Positions 16,817 to 29,169 are shown, counted from the first letter of the stretch. The stretch: 64,000 nucleotides of DNA from Elusimicrobiota bacterium (GCA_003452935.1 DMMY01000031.1:1-64000); one strand, 5' to 3'. Notes: generated by a model from the letters alone, not told the origin. Numbers and translations are program-made.

Positions 16817-17944
16817 ATGATTCCGGTCAATGAACCGCTCTTGTCGGGGCGCGAGGCCGAATATGTCGCCGACTGCCTCAAGACGGGGTGGATATCCTCG
16901 TCGGGCCGATACATCGAGCGCTTCGAGAAGGGGTGGGCCGCTTATTGCGGACGCAGGCACGGGGTGGCCGTCGGCAGCGGCACCGCGGCTCTGCAGCTCG
17001 CCGTCTCGGCGCTGGAACTTCCGGCGTCGGCAGAGGTCTTGCTGCCGGCGTTCACTATCGTCAGCTGCCTGGAAGCCGTGCTGCGCAACGGCCTGGTCCC
17101 CGTGCTGGTCGACTGCGACCCCCGGACCTATTGCATGGACATCGCGGACCTCCGCCGCAAGATCTCACCGCGGACCGTGGCGGCCATGCCGGTGCACATC
17201 TACGGCCACCCGGTCGACATGGAGCCTCTCCTGGCGCTGTGCGCGCGGCGGCGGCTGAGGCTTGTCGAGGACGCGGCCGAGGCCCACGGCGCCGAGTGCC
17301 GTGTCCGCGGCAGGTGGCGGCGGTGCGGCAGCTTCGGAGATCTCTCGGCATTCTCTTTCTACGCCAACAAGAACATCACCTGCGGGGAAGGCGGCATGGT
17401 CTTGACCGATGACGACGTCCTTGCCGCCAAGCTGCGCTGCCGCCGCAACCTTTGTTTCGGCGCCGTGGAGCGTTTTTGCCACGCGGACCGCGGCTGGAAT
17501 TTCCGTATGACGAACATGCAGGCCGCCGTCGGCTGCGCTCAGCTTGAGCGGATCGTCCGGTTTTTGGCGCGCAAGCGGGAGCTCGCGGCTCGCTATGGCA
17601 AGGGCCTGGCCGGCCTGCCCTTGGGCTTGCCGCGCGTCGCGCCTTGGGCTCGGTCGTCGGTCTGGATGTATCCCGTCCGGCTCAAGGACAGCGTCCCCTT
17701 CGACGCCGCGGAACTGTCCCGCCGTCTTAAGCTGGAGGGCGTGGAGACCAGGCCGTTTTTCCGCGGCTTGGACGCGCAGCCTTGCTATCGGAAGATGGGT
17801 CTTTTCCGCGGCCGCGCCCTGCCCGAGACCGCCCATATCCAGGCCCGCGGACTCCTTCTGCCCAGCGGCCAGGCCATCACGGACGCGCAGATCTCGCATG
17901 TGATCCGCGCCGTGCGCTCGGCTTTGTCCCGGGGGCGCGGATGA
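16817..17944 (+). CDS. DegT/DnrJ/EryC1/StrS sugar aminotransferase
   Basis: A 375-residue PLP enzyme that aminates a nucleotide-linked keto sugar. The start MIPVNEPLLSGRE is the usual N-terminus of this family. The PLP lysine is Lys185 in FYANKNITCGEGG. The cofactor-binding acid lies in VEDAAEAHGA (Asp152). Length is normal. It is the first gene of a run of glycan genes (16817-23398), and its stop overlaps the next start. Perosamine-type or similar aminosugars are likely products, but the exact sugar cannot be told. Confidence 0.93.
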   Translation: MIPVNEPLLSGREAEYVADCLKTGWISSSGRYIERFEKGWAAYCGRRHGVAVGSGTAALQLAVSALELPASAEVLLPAFTIVSCLEAVLRNGLVPVLVDCDPRTYCMDIADLRRKISPRTVAAMPVHIYGHPVDMEPLLALCARRRLRLVEDAAEAHGAECRVRGRWRRCGSFGDLSAFSFYANKNITCGEGGMVLTDDDVLAAKLRCRRNLCFGAVERFCHADRGWNFRMTNMQAAVGCAQLERIVRFLARKRELAARYGKGLAGLPLGLPRVAPWARSSVWMYPVRLKDSVPFDAAELSRRLKLEGVETRPFFRGLDAQPCYRKMGLFRGRALPETAHIQARGLLLPSGQAITDAQISHVIRAVRSALSRGRG

Positions 17945-18372
17945 ATACCCCGCATCTCGAGACCATCGTCGACGGGCTCGATATGATCGCCCTGATCTTG
18001 AGAGCGGGATTCGAGGAACCGGGCGTTCATTTCTTGACGCCGCCCGATTTTTCCCAGCAGCTTGCCGTCATGCTCCATCCCGCGGGCAAGAAGATCGCCG
18101 CGCACGTCCACAATCCCGTCAGCCGTCAGGTGATCCGGACGCAAGAAGTCCTTGTGATCCGCAAAGGCCGGGTCAAGGTGAAGCTCTTCAACTCGCGGCG
18201 CGAGCCGATCCGCGAGCGAGTTCTCGTCTCGGGAGACATCATCCTGCTCTGCGGCGGCGGCCACGCCTTCGAGATGCTCGAGGAGACGGCCCTGGTGGAG
18301 GTCAAGCAGGGCCCATATTCCGGGGAGGCGGACAAGACCGAGTTCTCGGAGCAGGCGGGGAGGGCGGGTTGA
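17941..18372 (+). CDS. Cupin-fold protein of the glycan cluster
   Basis: A 143-residue single-domain cupin. The start ATG overlaps the aminotransferase stop (ATGA). Cupin motifs are visible: HVHNPVSRQVIRTQEVLVIRKGRVKVKLF and, later, GDIILLCGGGHAFEMLEE. The histidines at the start of the first motif could bind a metal. Such proteins in sugar clusters are often isomerases, epimerases or WbuC-like factors of unknown activity. I cannot decide among these. Confidence 0.8.
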   Translation: MNTPHLETIVDGLDMIALILRAGFEEPGVHFLTPPDFSQQLAVMLHPAGKKIAAHVHNPVSRQVIRTQEVLVIRKGRVKVKLFNSRREPIRERVLVSGDIILLCGGGHAFEMLEETALVEVKQGPYSGEADKTEFSEQAGRAG

Positions 18373-19166
18373 GCCGGGTCTTCGCCGGATACGCGCGCGC
18401 CTACGACTTGATTTATCAAGACAAGGATTATGCGGGGGAGGCCGCTTATGTCGGGCGGCTGCTGCGCCGTTTTCATCCCGCGGCCAAGACCCTCATCGAG
18501 TTCGGGTCGGGCACGGGCCGGCACGCACTGCATCTCGCCCGGCAGGGCTATAAGGTATGCGGCGTGGATCGCAGCGAGGAAATGTTGGCGCGGGCCAAGG
18601 CCAGACGAGCCGCTTTAAGCTCCGGGAGCCGGCGCGTTATGCGGTTCGTCCGGGGCGACATCCGTGGCGTGCGTCTGGCCCGCCGTTTCGACGCTGCGCT
18701 GGCTCTCTTTCATGTTATGAGCTACCAGGCCGCGGATGAGGATCTTCGCGCGGCATTTCTGACCGCGCGCCGTCATGTGCGCGAAGGCGGGCTCTTTATA
18801 TTCGACGCCTGGCATGGCCCGGCGGTGCTCGCCCAGCGCCCCGGCGTCCGGATCAAGCGCGTGCGCGACGGCCGTATGGAGGTTTTGCGCCGGGCGCAGC
18901 CGGTTTTATTTCCCGACCGCGACGCGGTCGAGGTTAAATATCAGTTGCGCATCAAATGGAAGACGACGGGCAAGCGGGAGGAAGTCCGCGAAACTCACCT
19001 CATGCGTTACGTCTTCGCTCCCGAGATCGCGCGACTCGCCCAGGATTGCGGTTTCAAGGTCTTGAGCGCCGTGGAATGGCTCACGGGCAGGCCGCTGGGC
19101 CGCAGGGTCTGGAGCGCTTGCTTCGTCCTTAGGCGGTTGGGGGCGGGAATCGATGCCGGCATCTAA
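18369..19166 (+). CDS. SAM-dependent methyltransferase
   Basis: A 265-residue class I methyltransferase. Motif I is IEFGSGTGRHALHLA, with GVDRSEEML following at the end of strand 2 and GGLFIFDAWHG at motif III. The start is a TTG that overlaps the stop of the cupin gene (TTGA). It overlaps the next gene by 14 bp. Its place in the glycan operon suggests it methylates a sugar or a sugar-linked group; that is inference. Confidence 0.88.
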   Translation: MSRVFAGYARAYDLIYQDKDYAGEAAYVGRLLRRFHPAAKTLIEFGSGTGRHALHLARQGYKVCGVDRSEEMLARAKARRAALSSGSRRVMRFVRGDIRGVRLARRFDAALALFHVMSYQAADEDLRAAFLTARRHVREGGLFIFDAWHGPAVLAQRPGVRIKRVRDGRMEVLRRAQPVLFPDRDAVEVKYQLRIKWKTTGKREEVRETHLMRYVFAPEIARLAQDCGFKVLSAVEWLTGRPLGRRVWSACFVLRRLGAGIDAGI

Positions 19167-19905
19167 GGTCAGCGTGGTCCTGCCGTGTCTTAACGAGAAA
19201 GACAATATCGTGCCGCTCGTCCGGCGCATTTTAGCCCTCTTGCCGCCGCCCCGGGAGGTCCTCGTGGTGGATGATGACTCACCCGACGGAACCGCCGACG
19301 CCGTCAGGCTGGAGTTCTCCGGCCATCCGGAAGTGCGGCTGCTGGTCCGTGCCGGCGGCCGCGGGCTCGCGTCCGCCTTGCGCTATGGAATCGCCCTGGC
19401 CAGCGGGGATATCGTGGCCTGGATGGATTGCGATTTCTCCATGCCGCCGGAGAGGCTCGCGGCGCTGGTGGCCGCGGTGCGGGACGGTTCTTGCGATGCG
19501 GCCGTCGGATCCCGGTTCGCGGCGGGAGGCGTTGACCGGCGGCTGGGATGCCGCAGCTTGGTCCTCGTCGTTCAGGCCGTGTTGAGTCTCATCATCTCGC
19601 GATTGGCCATGCTGCTGTTGCGCCGGCGCTTGCGCGACTGGACGAGCGGATTTATCGCCGTCAGGCGGGACGCCTTGACGCAGTCTTCCTTGCGGGGAGA
19701 TTTTGGAGAGTACTTCATTGTTCTCGTTAATTCTCTGCTGGACCGAGGATGCCGCGTGAGGGAACTGCCGTACGAGTTCGGGCTTCGGCGCCATGGGGCA
19801 TCGAAGATCGCCGGATCTCTAGGGGGGCTTTTTAGGCGGGGACCCAAGTATGTCCTGGCCGTGCTGGATTGCCTGCCCCCAAGGAAATGGACCCAACGAC
19901 CATGA
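19153..19905 (+). CDS. GT2 family glycosyltransferase (dolichol-phosphate mannosyltransferase-like)
   Basis: A 250-residue enzyme. The GT-A fold signature is clear: VSVVLPCLNEKDNI, VVDDDSPDGTADA, and the DxD-type motif MDCDFSMPPE. The family (DPM1/ArnC-like) charges polyprenyl phosphate with a sugar at the cytoplasmic face. A hydrophobic stretch (about 135-155) may sit on the membrane. The two GT-C enzymes directly downstream use such polyprenyl-linked sugars, so this gene plausibly supplies their donor. Its stop overlaps the next start (ATGA). Confidence 0.9.
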   Translation: MPASKVSVVLPCLNEKDNIVPLVRRILALLPPPREVLVVDDDSPDGTADAVRLEFSGHPEVRLLVRAGGRGLASALRYGIALASGDIVAWMDCDFSMPPERLAALVAAVRDGSCDAAVGSRFAAGGVDRRLGCRSLVLVVQAVLSLIISRLAMLLLRRRLRDWTSGFIAVRRDALTQSSLRGDFGEYFIVLVNSLLDRGCRVRELPYEFGLRRHGASKIAGSLGGLFRRGPKYVLAVLDCLPPRKWTQRP

Positions 19906-21572
19906 AACCCGCCAAATGCAAAAGAAGAAACTCTCCGTCCGTGGGAGCCTCGGAGGTCGACGCGCTCTCTCCTAAAATAGAACGGGCCATCCTGCTTCTT
20001 ATCATTCTCATGGTGGCCGTTTTTCGCATCAATCTCATTGATATCCCGTACGAGCGCGACGAAGGGGCCTACATCTATTTCGGGCAGATGATCGTTCAGG
20101 GGCAGACGCCTTATCATGATTTCTACGAGGACAAGCCGCCGGCCAATATGTATTTTTATGCTCTGATGGTCTGGATATTTGGCCCCAACGAAGGCAATAT
20201 GCATGCGGCCTTCATGCTGCTCAATATAGCCACCCTGCTGCTGCTTCACGCCCTGGCCAGGCGGCTCTTTGGCGCCGCCTCGGCGCTTTGCGCCGCGACC
20301 GCGTTCGCCACGCTTTCCGTATCCTATGCCTTAAGCGGCTTCAGCTGCATGTCGGAGCATATCGTCATATTCTTCGCGACGGCCGGCATGGCCCTGCTGC
20401 TGGGCCGGCGGGAGGAGCCTTCTTCCTGGGAGCATGTCCTGGCGGGGATGGTTCTGGGCCTGTCCTGCTGGGTCAAGCAAAGCGCCATATTCTTCCTCAT
20501 GTGGGGAGGCGCCGCGGTGCTGCTGCCGGCCTATCATGTCCGGTGGGCTCGCCGTTGGCGCCATTTGCTGTGGCTGGGGGCCGGCGCGGCCGCGGTGAGC
20601 CTGTTCTTTCTGGCCCTGATGGCGAAACTGGGCGTGTTCCGGGAGTTCTGGTTCAGCGCCGTCGAATTGCCGCGCCTGTTCGTCACGACCGTCGTGGCGC
20701 CTCAATTCGTGAAGGGGAACCTGGCGCTGTTCGCCGGCGGAATCTTTCGCGACAATCCGCTCGTCATCGCGCTGGCGATCGCCGGTCTTGCGTCGCTGGC
20801 CTTCACCGGCAGGCCGCGCAACGAGAAGATCGGGATATGGCTCTTGGCCTTGCTTTCTCTGCTGGCCGTGGTGCCGGGCTTGATGTTCTATAACCACTAT
20901 TGGCTGCAGGTCGTCCCGGCCGCGGCGCTGGCCGTGGGGGCCGCCATCGCGGTCTCGACGAAGGCATTTTCCCGGTTCACGGGGACGAGCGCCCGGGCCG
21001 GCGCGCTAGCCGTGCTTCTTGTTTTCGGCATGGGCAAGGCCTGGATGATCGCGAAGAAGAGAGGCTATTACTTCGGCAACGATTACACGTCCGTGCTGCG
21101 CAAGACGTATGGCCTCAATCCCTTCCCCAGTTCCAAGAGAATCGGCGAATATCTGCGCAACCGCACTCAGCCGGGCGAGAGGATCGCCATCCTAGGTTCG
21201 GAGCCGCAGATATTCCTTTACGCTAAATGCCGCAACGCCACGAGGCATGCTTTCACGACCCATCTCGTGGATCCGCGCAACCCTTATGCCGCGGACTGGC
21301 GGCGGGAATACATCACCGATGTCGAAAAAACGGCTCCGAACTACGTCGTCGCCGTGAACCATCCCGCTTCGTGGTGCTGCGACGGGAACTCCTGCAAGGA
21401 GATGTTCGCCTGGGCTGAGAATTACCTGGCGCGATTTTATGACAGCGTCGCCATCGCGGATATCATCCCGGATGAATCTCGTCCCCGCCTGGTTTGGGAT
21501 GAGGACATCAAGGGGTATGCGCCCAAAAGCCCATTTACGGTGAGGGTGTTTAAGCGCAAGACGAAGGTCTGA
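19902..21572 (+). CDS. GT-C glycosyltransferase (GT39/ArnT-like)
   Basis: A 556-residue polytopic membrane protein. I use the ATG at 19902 because it overlaps the previous stop in an ATGA; a longer TTG reading begins at 19869. After the first membrane helix comes IPYERDEGAYIYFG, the acidic first-loop motif of GT-C enzymes. About 10-11 more hydrophobic segments follow, then a soluble periplasmic domain of about 170 residues. It should transfer a sugar from a polyprenyl-phosphate donor. The preceding GT2 gene is the likely donor synthase. Confidence 0.85.
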   Translation: MKPAKCKRRNSPSVGASEVDALSPKIERAILLLIILMVAVFRINLIDIPYERDEGAYIYFGQMIVQGQTPYHDFYEDKPPANMYFYALMVWIFGPNEGNMHAAFMLLNIATLLLLHALARRLFGAASALCAATAFATLSVSYALSGFSCMSEHIVIFFATAGMALLLGRREEPSSWEHVLAGMVLGLSCWVKQSAIFFLMWGGAAVLLPAYHVRWARRWRHLLWLGAGAAAVSLFFLALMAKLGVFREFWFSAVELPRLFVTTVVAPQFVKGNLALFAGGIFRDNPLVIALAIAGLASLAFTGRPRNEKIGIWLLALLSLLAVVPGLMFYNHYWLQVVPAAALAVGAAIAVSTKAFSRFTGTSARAGALAVLLVFGMGKAWMIAKKRGYYFGNDYTSVLRKTYGLNPFPSSKRIGEYLRNRTQPGERIAILGSEPQIFLYAKCRNATRHAFTTHLVDPRNPYAADWRREYITDVEKTAPNYVVAVNHPASWCCDGNSCKEMFAWAENYLARFYDSVAIADIIPDESRPRLVWDEDIKGYAPKSPFTVRVFKRKTKV

Positions 21573-21586
21573 AGAGCCGATGCGCC

Positions 21587-23398
21587 ATGACAGATGACTT
21601 GAGCTCCGCCAGCCGAGCCGGCCTACACGCTTGGGTGGGTTTGTGCCTCGTCCTGCTCACGGGCGTGGTCTTTTGGCCGGTAGGCCGCTATGAGTTCGTG
21701 GAATACGACGACAATGTCTACGTCACGGAAAATATGCGCACGCAGAAAGGCTTGACTTGGGACAACCTGGCTTGGGCCTTGCGCACCACGGAGTCCGCGA
21801 CATGGATTCCCCTGACCCGGATATCCTTCATGGCCGACTATGAGGTCCACGGACTTGAGTCCGGCGGCTATCATGTCGCCAACCTGTGCCTGCATATCCT
21901 CAACGTGCTGCTGCTCTTCGCCGCGCTGTCGCGCATGACGGGAGCTCCGTGGCGCAGCGCATGCGTGGCCGCTCTTTTCGCGATCCATCCTCTGCATGTA
22001 GAGTCCGTTGCCTGGGTGGCGGAAAGAAAGGATGTGCTCAGCACTTTTTTTGTCCTGGCGGCGCTCCTGGCCTATGCCCGATACGTCGCCCGGCCGACAT
22101 GCGCGCGGTACTTGGGCGTGCTGACGGCTTATGCCCTGAGCCTGCTGGCCAAGCCCATGATGGTCACCTTCCCATTCGTGCTTCTGCTCCTGGATTATTG
22201 GCCCCTGGGACGCTGGACCTCGCCGTTCAAGGGACGGCTTCTGTGGGAGAAGCTGCCGCTCATCGGCCTCTCGGTCATCGCCAGCATCATTACCTATTTT
22301 GCCCAGAAGCACGGCGGAGTCATGACCTCTTTGGCAAGGCATCCATTGGACGCGCGTATCAGCAACGCGCTGGTTTCCTATGCGCGCTACTTGGCCAAGA
22401 CGTTTTGGCCTTCGGATATGATCGTTTTGTATCCCTATCCCGATCATCCCGCCGGTTTCTGGGTTATTTTCGCGAGCGCCGGCCTGATACTTGCCGTATC
22501 GGCTCTATGCGTCCTGAAAAGGGCGCGTCACCCGGCCCTGGCGATAGGTTGGTTTTGGTATTTGGGCACATTGGTCCCGGTCATTGGGTTGGTGCAAGTG
22601 GGCATACAGTCCATGGCGGATCGCTATACCTATGTCCCGCTTATCGGAATCTTTATCATGGTCTGTTGGGGTTTGTCCGATTGGCGGCAAAAAAAGGCGA
22701 TCTTCGGAGTCCTGGCCGGCGCCGCTCTGGCGGCCTTGGCCGTGACGGCGCGGGCGCAGGTCCGGCATTGGGAAAATAGCGAGACTCTTTTCCAGCACAC
22801 CTTGAGCTTGTCCGGGCCGCAATTCGTCCTCGACTGCAACTTGGGCGTGGCGCTGGCCAAGCGCGGCAGGTTCGCGCAGGCCGTCGAGCATTATGAGCGG
22901 GCGCTGCGGGACGTCTCCACGAGGCCGTCGGGGCCGCAATTCGTCCTCGAATACAATTTGGGCGTGGCGCTGGCCAAGCTCGGTAAGGCCGCGCCGGCCG
23001 CGGAGCATTTTATGCGGGCTCTGCAGGACTCCTCCGCCAACTCCGCCCAGGCGGCCATGGCGCACGACGGTCTCGCCACGGCGCTCGCCGAGCGCGGGCT
23101 GATAGATGAGGCGGGCGCCCATTTTTTCGCGGCCGTGAACCTGGACCGCGGCCGGGCGACCGCGCATAATGGTCTGGGGATCATCCTGGCCCGGCAAGGC
23201 CGGCCGGAGCAGGCCGCCGCGCATTTTGTCCAAGCGCTTTCGCTGCAGCCTACCGCGCAGGCCCACTGCAATCTGGGGTTGGTCTACGATCGGATGGGCC
23301 GGCGGGAGGCGGCCATCCGGGAATACCGGCTCGCCCTGAGTCTCGACCCCGGCTCGGTCCAGGCGCGCCGCAATCTGGATGCCGCTTTCTCCCGCTAG
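21587..23398 (+). CDS. GT-C membrane protein with C-terminal TPR repeats (TMTC-like)
   Basis: A 603-residue protein. The N-terminal two thirds are about 10-12 membrane helices with the first-loop motif EYDDNVYVTEN and the conserved block HPLHVESVAWVAERKD. These features match eukaryotic TMTC O-mannosyltransferases and their bacterial relatives. Residues about 400-600 are TPR units (NLGVALAKRGRFAQAVEHYERAL, GLGIILARQGRPEQAAAHF, NLGLVYDRMGRREAAIREY). Two adjacent TPR units are near-identical in DNA (22815-22865 and 22932-22980). It lies 14 bp after the previous gene and closes the operon. Protein O-glycosylation is a reasonable inference. Confidence 0.87.
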   Translation: MTDDLSSASRAGLHAWVGLCLVLLTGVVFWPVGRYEFVEYDDNVYVTENMRTQKGLTWDNLAWALRTTESATWIPLTRISFMADYEVHGLESGGYHVANLCLHILNVLLLFAALSRMTGAPWRSACVAALFAIHPLHVESVAWVAERKDVLSTFFVLAALLAYARYVARPTCARYLGVLTAYALSLLAKPMMVTFPFVLLLLDYWPLGRWTSPFKGRLLWEKLPLIGLSVIASIITYFAQKHGGVMTSLARHPLDARISNALVSYARYLAKTFWPSDMIVLYPYPDHPAGFWVIFASAGLILAVSALCVLKRARHPALAIGWFWYLGTLVPVIGLVQVGIQSMADRYTYVPLIGIFIMVCWGLSDWRQKKAIFGVLAGAALAALAVTARAQVRHWENSETLFQHTLSLSGPQFVLDCNLGVALAKRGRFAQAVEHYERALRDVSTRPSGPQFVLEYNLGVALAKLGKAAPAAEHFMRALQDSSANSAQAAMAHDGLATALAERGLIDEAGAHFFAAVNLDRGRATAHNGLGIILARQGRPEQAAAHFVQALSLQPTAQAHCNLGLVYDRMGRREAAIREYRLALSLDPGSVQARRNLDAAFSR

Positions 23399-23424
23399 CG
23401 GCATGCGGCCGTAGAGCTTCTGTT

Positions 23425-23820
23425 CTAGGGCGTCGGTTTGATCCCGAGGAGGGGATAAAGCGCGGGCAGAAGCTTGTCCATGTCGAACGGCTTGGAGATG
23501 AATCCCGCCGCGCCCGCGGCCTCGGCCTGCTGCTTGGTGGCGGGGTCGGTGAGGCTCGAAAACATGACCACGGGGCAAGCGTCGGCAAGCCCCGCCTGCT
23601 TGATCGCCCTGATCACTTCAAACCCGTTCATGCCGAGCAGGTTGATGTCGGCAAGCACGAGGTTGAAGCGCGTGGCCGTGATTTTTTCCCTTGCTTCCTC
23701 CGCGCTGGCGCAAACAACCACAGCGCAGGCTTTGGAAAGAACCTTCTGCAGGAGTTCCTGGTATTCGGGATCATCCTCGACGACAAGAACGCATTTGCGG
23801 CTCGGTTGAGATGAGGCCAT
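23425..23820 (-). CDS. Single-domain response regulator
   Basis: A 131-residue stand-alone receiver. The start at 23820 is preferred because AGGAAACAG precedes it; a longer frame starts at 23841. The acidic pair is in VVEDDPEY, the phospho-acceptor is Asp58 (LVLADIN), the switch Ser is at 88-89 (VMFSSL), and Lys110 (FISKPF) is present, so phosphorylation is expected. There is no output domain. No histidine kinase lies in the window. It is divergent from gcvT. Confidence 0.9.
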   Translation of the reverse strand: MASSQPSRKCVLVVEDDPEYQELLQKVLSKACAVVVCASAEEAREKITATRFNLVLADINLLGMNGFEVIRAIKQAGLADACPVVMFSSLTDPATKQQAEAAGAAGFISKPFDMDKLLPALYPLLGIKPTP

Positions 23821-23908
23821 TCTGTTTCCTGGGGAAATCATATATGAAAAGCTCCGGGGCGTTCAAGCGAGCCTTTTCACGGGACCGCTCAATTTGCTAT
23901 TTTGAGCC

Positions 23909-25030
23909 ATGACCTCCGCGACAACACTCCGACGAACCCCTCTTTACGAGACCCACCAGAAGCACGGCGGCCGGATCGTGGACTTCCACGGCTGGGAGCT
24001 GCCGGTCCAGTACGAAGGCATCCTTAAGGAACACCAGGCCGTGCGCTCGGCGCTGGGCCTTTTCGATGTCTCCCATATGGGACAGATCTGGGTGAAGGGC
24101 CGGCAAGCCCTGGACTTCCTCCAGAAGACCAACACCAACGACATCGCCCGCGTCGGGCCGGGACAAGCCATCTACTCCCATTTGCCCAACGAACGCGGCG
24201 GCGTGGTCGACGATCTCATCATCTCCTGTTTCGCCCAGGACCGCTATTTCCTGGTGGTCAACGCCTCGACCTGCGCCGATGATTTCGCCTGGCTGCTCAA
24301 GCAGTCCCAGGGTTTTGACGTGAGGCTTGAGAATAAAAGCGACGACTACGGCATGATCGCCATCCAGGGTCCCAAGGCCCTCGAGGTCGTGGGCCGGGAC
24401 TTCCCCGCCGTGCCCAAGCTGGCGCGCTTTGGCGCCATCGAGCTCGACGTCCTCGGCCAGCCCGGCATCGTCACCCGCACCGGCTATACGGGCGAGGAGG
24501 GCTGCGAGTTCATCATCCCGGCCGCGCATACGACCAAGGTCTGGGATCATTTGATGAGCCGGGGCGCGGGTCTGGGCGCCAAGCCCTGCGGCTTGGGCTG
24601 CCGCGATACCCTGCGCCTGGAGGCCGGCTATCTCCTTTATGGATCGGACATCGACATGGACCACTCCAGCTTCGAGTCCGGCTACGGCTGGGTGGTCAAG
24701 CTCGATAAGGGCGATTTTATCGGCAAGCAGGTTCTGGCCAGGCAAAAGGCCGAGGGTTTGAAGCGCCGGCTCAAGGGCGTGCGCCTTCTGGAGCGCGGCG
24801 TGCCCAGGCCGGGCCACGCCGTGTTCGTGGACGGCAAGCCTTCCGGAGCCCTGACCAGCGCCACGTTTTCGCCCACCCTGCAGGCTGGAATCGGGATGGG
24901 CTATCTGGACCGGCCGGACTTGAAGCCCGGCGCCCGGGTCTCGGTCGAGATCCACGGCCGCCAGGTCCCGGCCGAGATCTCGCGCATGCCGTTCTATCTC
25001 TCCAAGGAGCTCCAAAATGCCAAGTCCTGA
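23909..25030 (+). CDS. gcvT: Glycine cleavage system T protein (aminomethyltransferase)
   Basis: A 373-residue enzyme that transfers the methylene group from aminomethyl-lipoyl GcvH to tetrahydrofolate. N-terminal TPLYETHQKHGGRIVDFHGWELPVQY and the FDVSHMGQ block are typical, as are RTGYTGEEGCEF and the C-terminal GMGYLDRP. Length is normal. The start ATG lies 6-7 bases after TATTTT, with no ribosome site, so a leaderless mRNA is possible. It overlaps gcvH by 14 bp and heads the operon gcvT-gcvH-gcvP-lipoyl ligase. No glycine riboswitch fits in the 88-bp gap upstream. Confidence 0.97.
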   Translation: MTSATTLRRTPLYETHQKHGGRIVDFHGWELPVQYEGILKEHQAVRSALGLFDVSHMGQIWVKGRQALDFLQKTNTNDIARVGPGQAIYSHLPNERGGVVDDLIISCFAQDRYFLVVNASTCADDFAWLLKQSQGFDVRLENKSDDYGMIAIQGPKALEVVGRDFPAVPKLARFGAIELDVLGQPGIVTRTGYTGEEGCEFIIPAAHTTKVWDHLMSRGAGLGAKPCGLGCRDTLRLEAGYLLYGSDIDMDHSSFESGYGWVVKLDKGDFIGKQVLARQKAEGLKRRLKGVRLLERGVPRPGHAVFVDGKPSGALTSATFSPTLQAGIGMGYLDRPDLKPGARVSVEIHGRQVPAEISRMPFYLSKELQNAKS

Positions 25031-25404
25031 GAAATGCCGCTACACCAAGACGCATGAGTGGGTCTGCCTGGAAGGCGCGGCCGCCGTCGCGGGCCTCACC
25101 GACCACGCCCAGCACGAGATCACGGACATCGTCTTCGTCGAGCCGCCCAAGCCCGGCCGCCAGGTCAAGGCCGGGGAGTCATGCTGCGTCGTCGAGTCGG
25201 TCAAGGCGGCTTTCGACATCTATGCGCCGATTTCCGGGGAGGTGACGGCGGTCAATGACGCCGTGACCAAGGACCCCGCCATAGTGAACCGCTCTCCCCT
25301 CGAGGATGGGTGGCTCTTCAAGATCAAGCCGGCCAACCCCGGCGAGATCAACAAGCTCATGGACTGGGGAGCCTATCAAGAGTTTCTCAAGACGGCCGAA
25401 GCTC

Positions 25405-25418
<14 letters not shown>
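25017..25418 (+). CDS. gcvH: Glycine cleavage system H protein (lipoyl carrier)
   Basis: A 133-residue lipoyl-domain protein that shuttles the aminomethyl group between P, T and L proteins. The lipoylated lysine sits in [18 protein letters not shown]. The N-terminus ([21 protein letters not shown]) and the C-terminal [12 protein letters not shown] are typical. It overlaps both neighbours by 14 bp. The lipoyl ligase two genes on could modify it directly. Confidence 0.97.
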
Positions 25419-28247
<2,829 letters not shown>

Positions 28248-28272
<25 letters not shown>

Positions 28273-28937
28273 ACCCGGTCCTGGACGCGTCTCATCAGAT
28301 GGCGCTCGATGAGGCGTGTTTGGTCTGCGCTCCGGCGCAGGGGGTTTACCTGCGCTTTTATCGCTGGGCCGGCCCGGCGGTCACCTTCGGCTACAGCCAG
28401 GCCTTCGCGCTGGCCGAGGCCGCGGCCCAAGGCCGGGGCCTGGCCGGCGCGGACGTGGTGCGGCGCTCGACCGGCGGCGGGGTCGTCTTCCATGACGGAG
28501 ACATCACCTTCTCCTTGTGTTTCCCGTGGCCGCGCATCTGCTCGCCGGAGCGGATATACGAAAGGATTCACGCGGCCGTCCTGGAGGGGTTGCGGCAAGA
28601 AGGAGTGGAGGCGGCGCTTTGGCGGCCTCCGGCCGCCGCCGGCCGGCCTCGGCAGGCTCAATGCTTCACCGGGCCCGAACCGTCCGATCTGGTGGATGGG
28701 CGAGGCCGGAAGATACTCGGCGGGGCCTTGCGCCGCCGCGGCGCGCGCGGGCTTTATCAGGGTTCCTTGCGGCTGGAAGGATGGACGCGCCGAGCCGAGC
28801 TGGAGACGAACGTGACCGAGGCCTTGTCCCGGCAATGGGGCGAAGGCATGATTCGAGAAATCGAGACCGAGTGGCTCAGGCAGGCCGAATGCCTGGCTGA
28901 TAAATACCGGTCCGACGCATGGAACAAAAGGAGGTAG
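28248..28937 (+). CDS. Lipoate-protein ligase / octanoyltransferase (LplA/LipM family)
   Basis: A 229-residue enzyme of the BPL/LplA/LipB fold. The TTG at 28248 is needed to include the N-terminal strand before NMALDEA-like [11 protein letters not shown]. Motifs: [19 protein letters not shown], the Cys-containing [14 protein letters not shown] (LipM uses a Cys here), and [11 protein letters not shown] with the conserved Lys. The Cys favours a LipM-like octanoyl transfer. Being in the gcv operon, its substrate is most likely GcvH. At 229 residues it is a little short. Confidence 0.87.
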
Positions 28938-28938
28938 C

Positions 28939-29169
28939 ATGAAAGCATTCGTGCTCTGCAAGCTGGCTCCGGGCAAGGAGCAAAAGGCCATCCAGACCAT
29001 ACGGGCCGTCCCGGGAGTGACCGAGGTGTTCATGGTCTTCGGGGGCTGGGACGTCGTCCTGTCCGCGGAGGCGGACACCATGGACAAGCTTTGCGGCCTC
29101 GTGGTCAGCCGGGTCCGCGGCGTCGACGGCGTGGCCGGGACCGAGACGCTGGTCACGACCAATCTCTAG
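28939..29169 (+). CDS. Stand-alone Lrp/AsnC-type RAM domain protein
   Basis: A 76-residue protein that is only the ligand-binding RAM domain of the Lrp/AsnC family (AFVLCKLAPGKEQKAIQTIR, then VTEVFMVFGGWDVVLSAEADTMDKL). It lacks the DNA-binding HTH. A strong AAGGAGGT ribosome site precedes the ATG and it starts 1 bp after the ligase stop. RAM domains bind amino acids as oligomers. Next to the glycine cleavage genes, glycine or another amino acid is a natural ligand guess. Confidence 0.9.
   Translation: MKAFVLCKLAPGKEQKAIQTIRAVPGVTEVFMVFGGWDVVLSAEADTMDKLCGLVVSRVRGVDGVAGTETLVTTNL

Noticed and set aside
23821..23908. Glycine riboswitch ahead of gcvT
   Set aside because: The gap is only 88 bp, includes the start region of a divergent gene, and no paired aptamer pattern is visible.
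23897..25015. Minus-strand open frame opposite gcvT
   Set aside because: gcvT is certain, and the antisense product has no recognisable motif.
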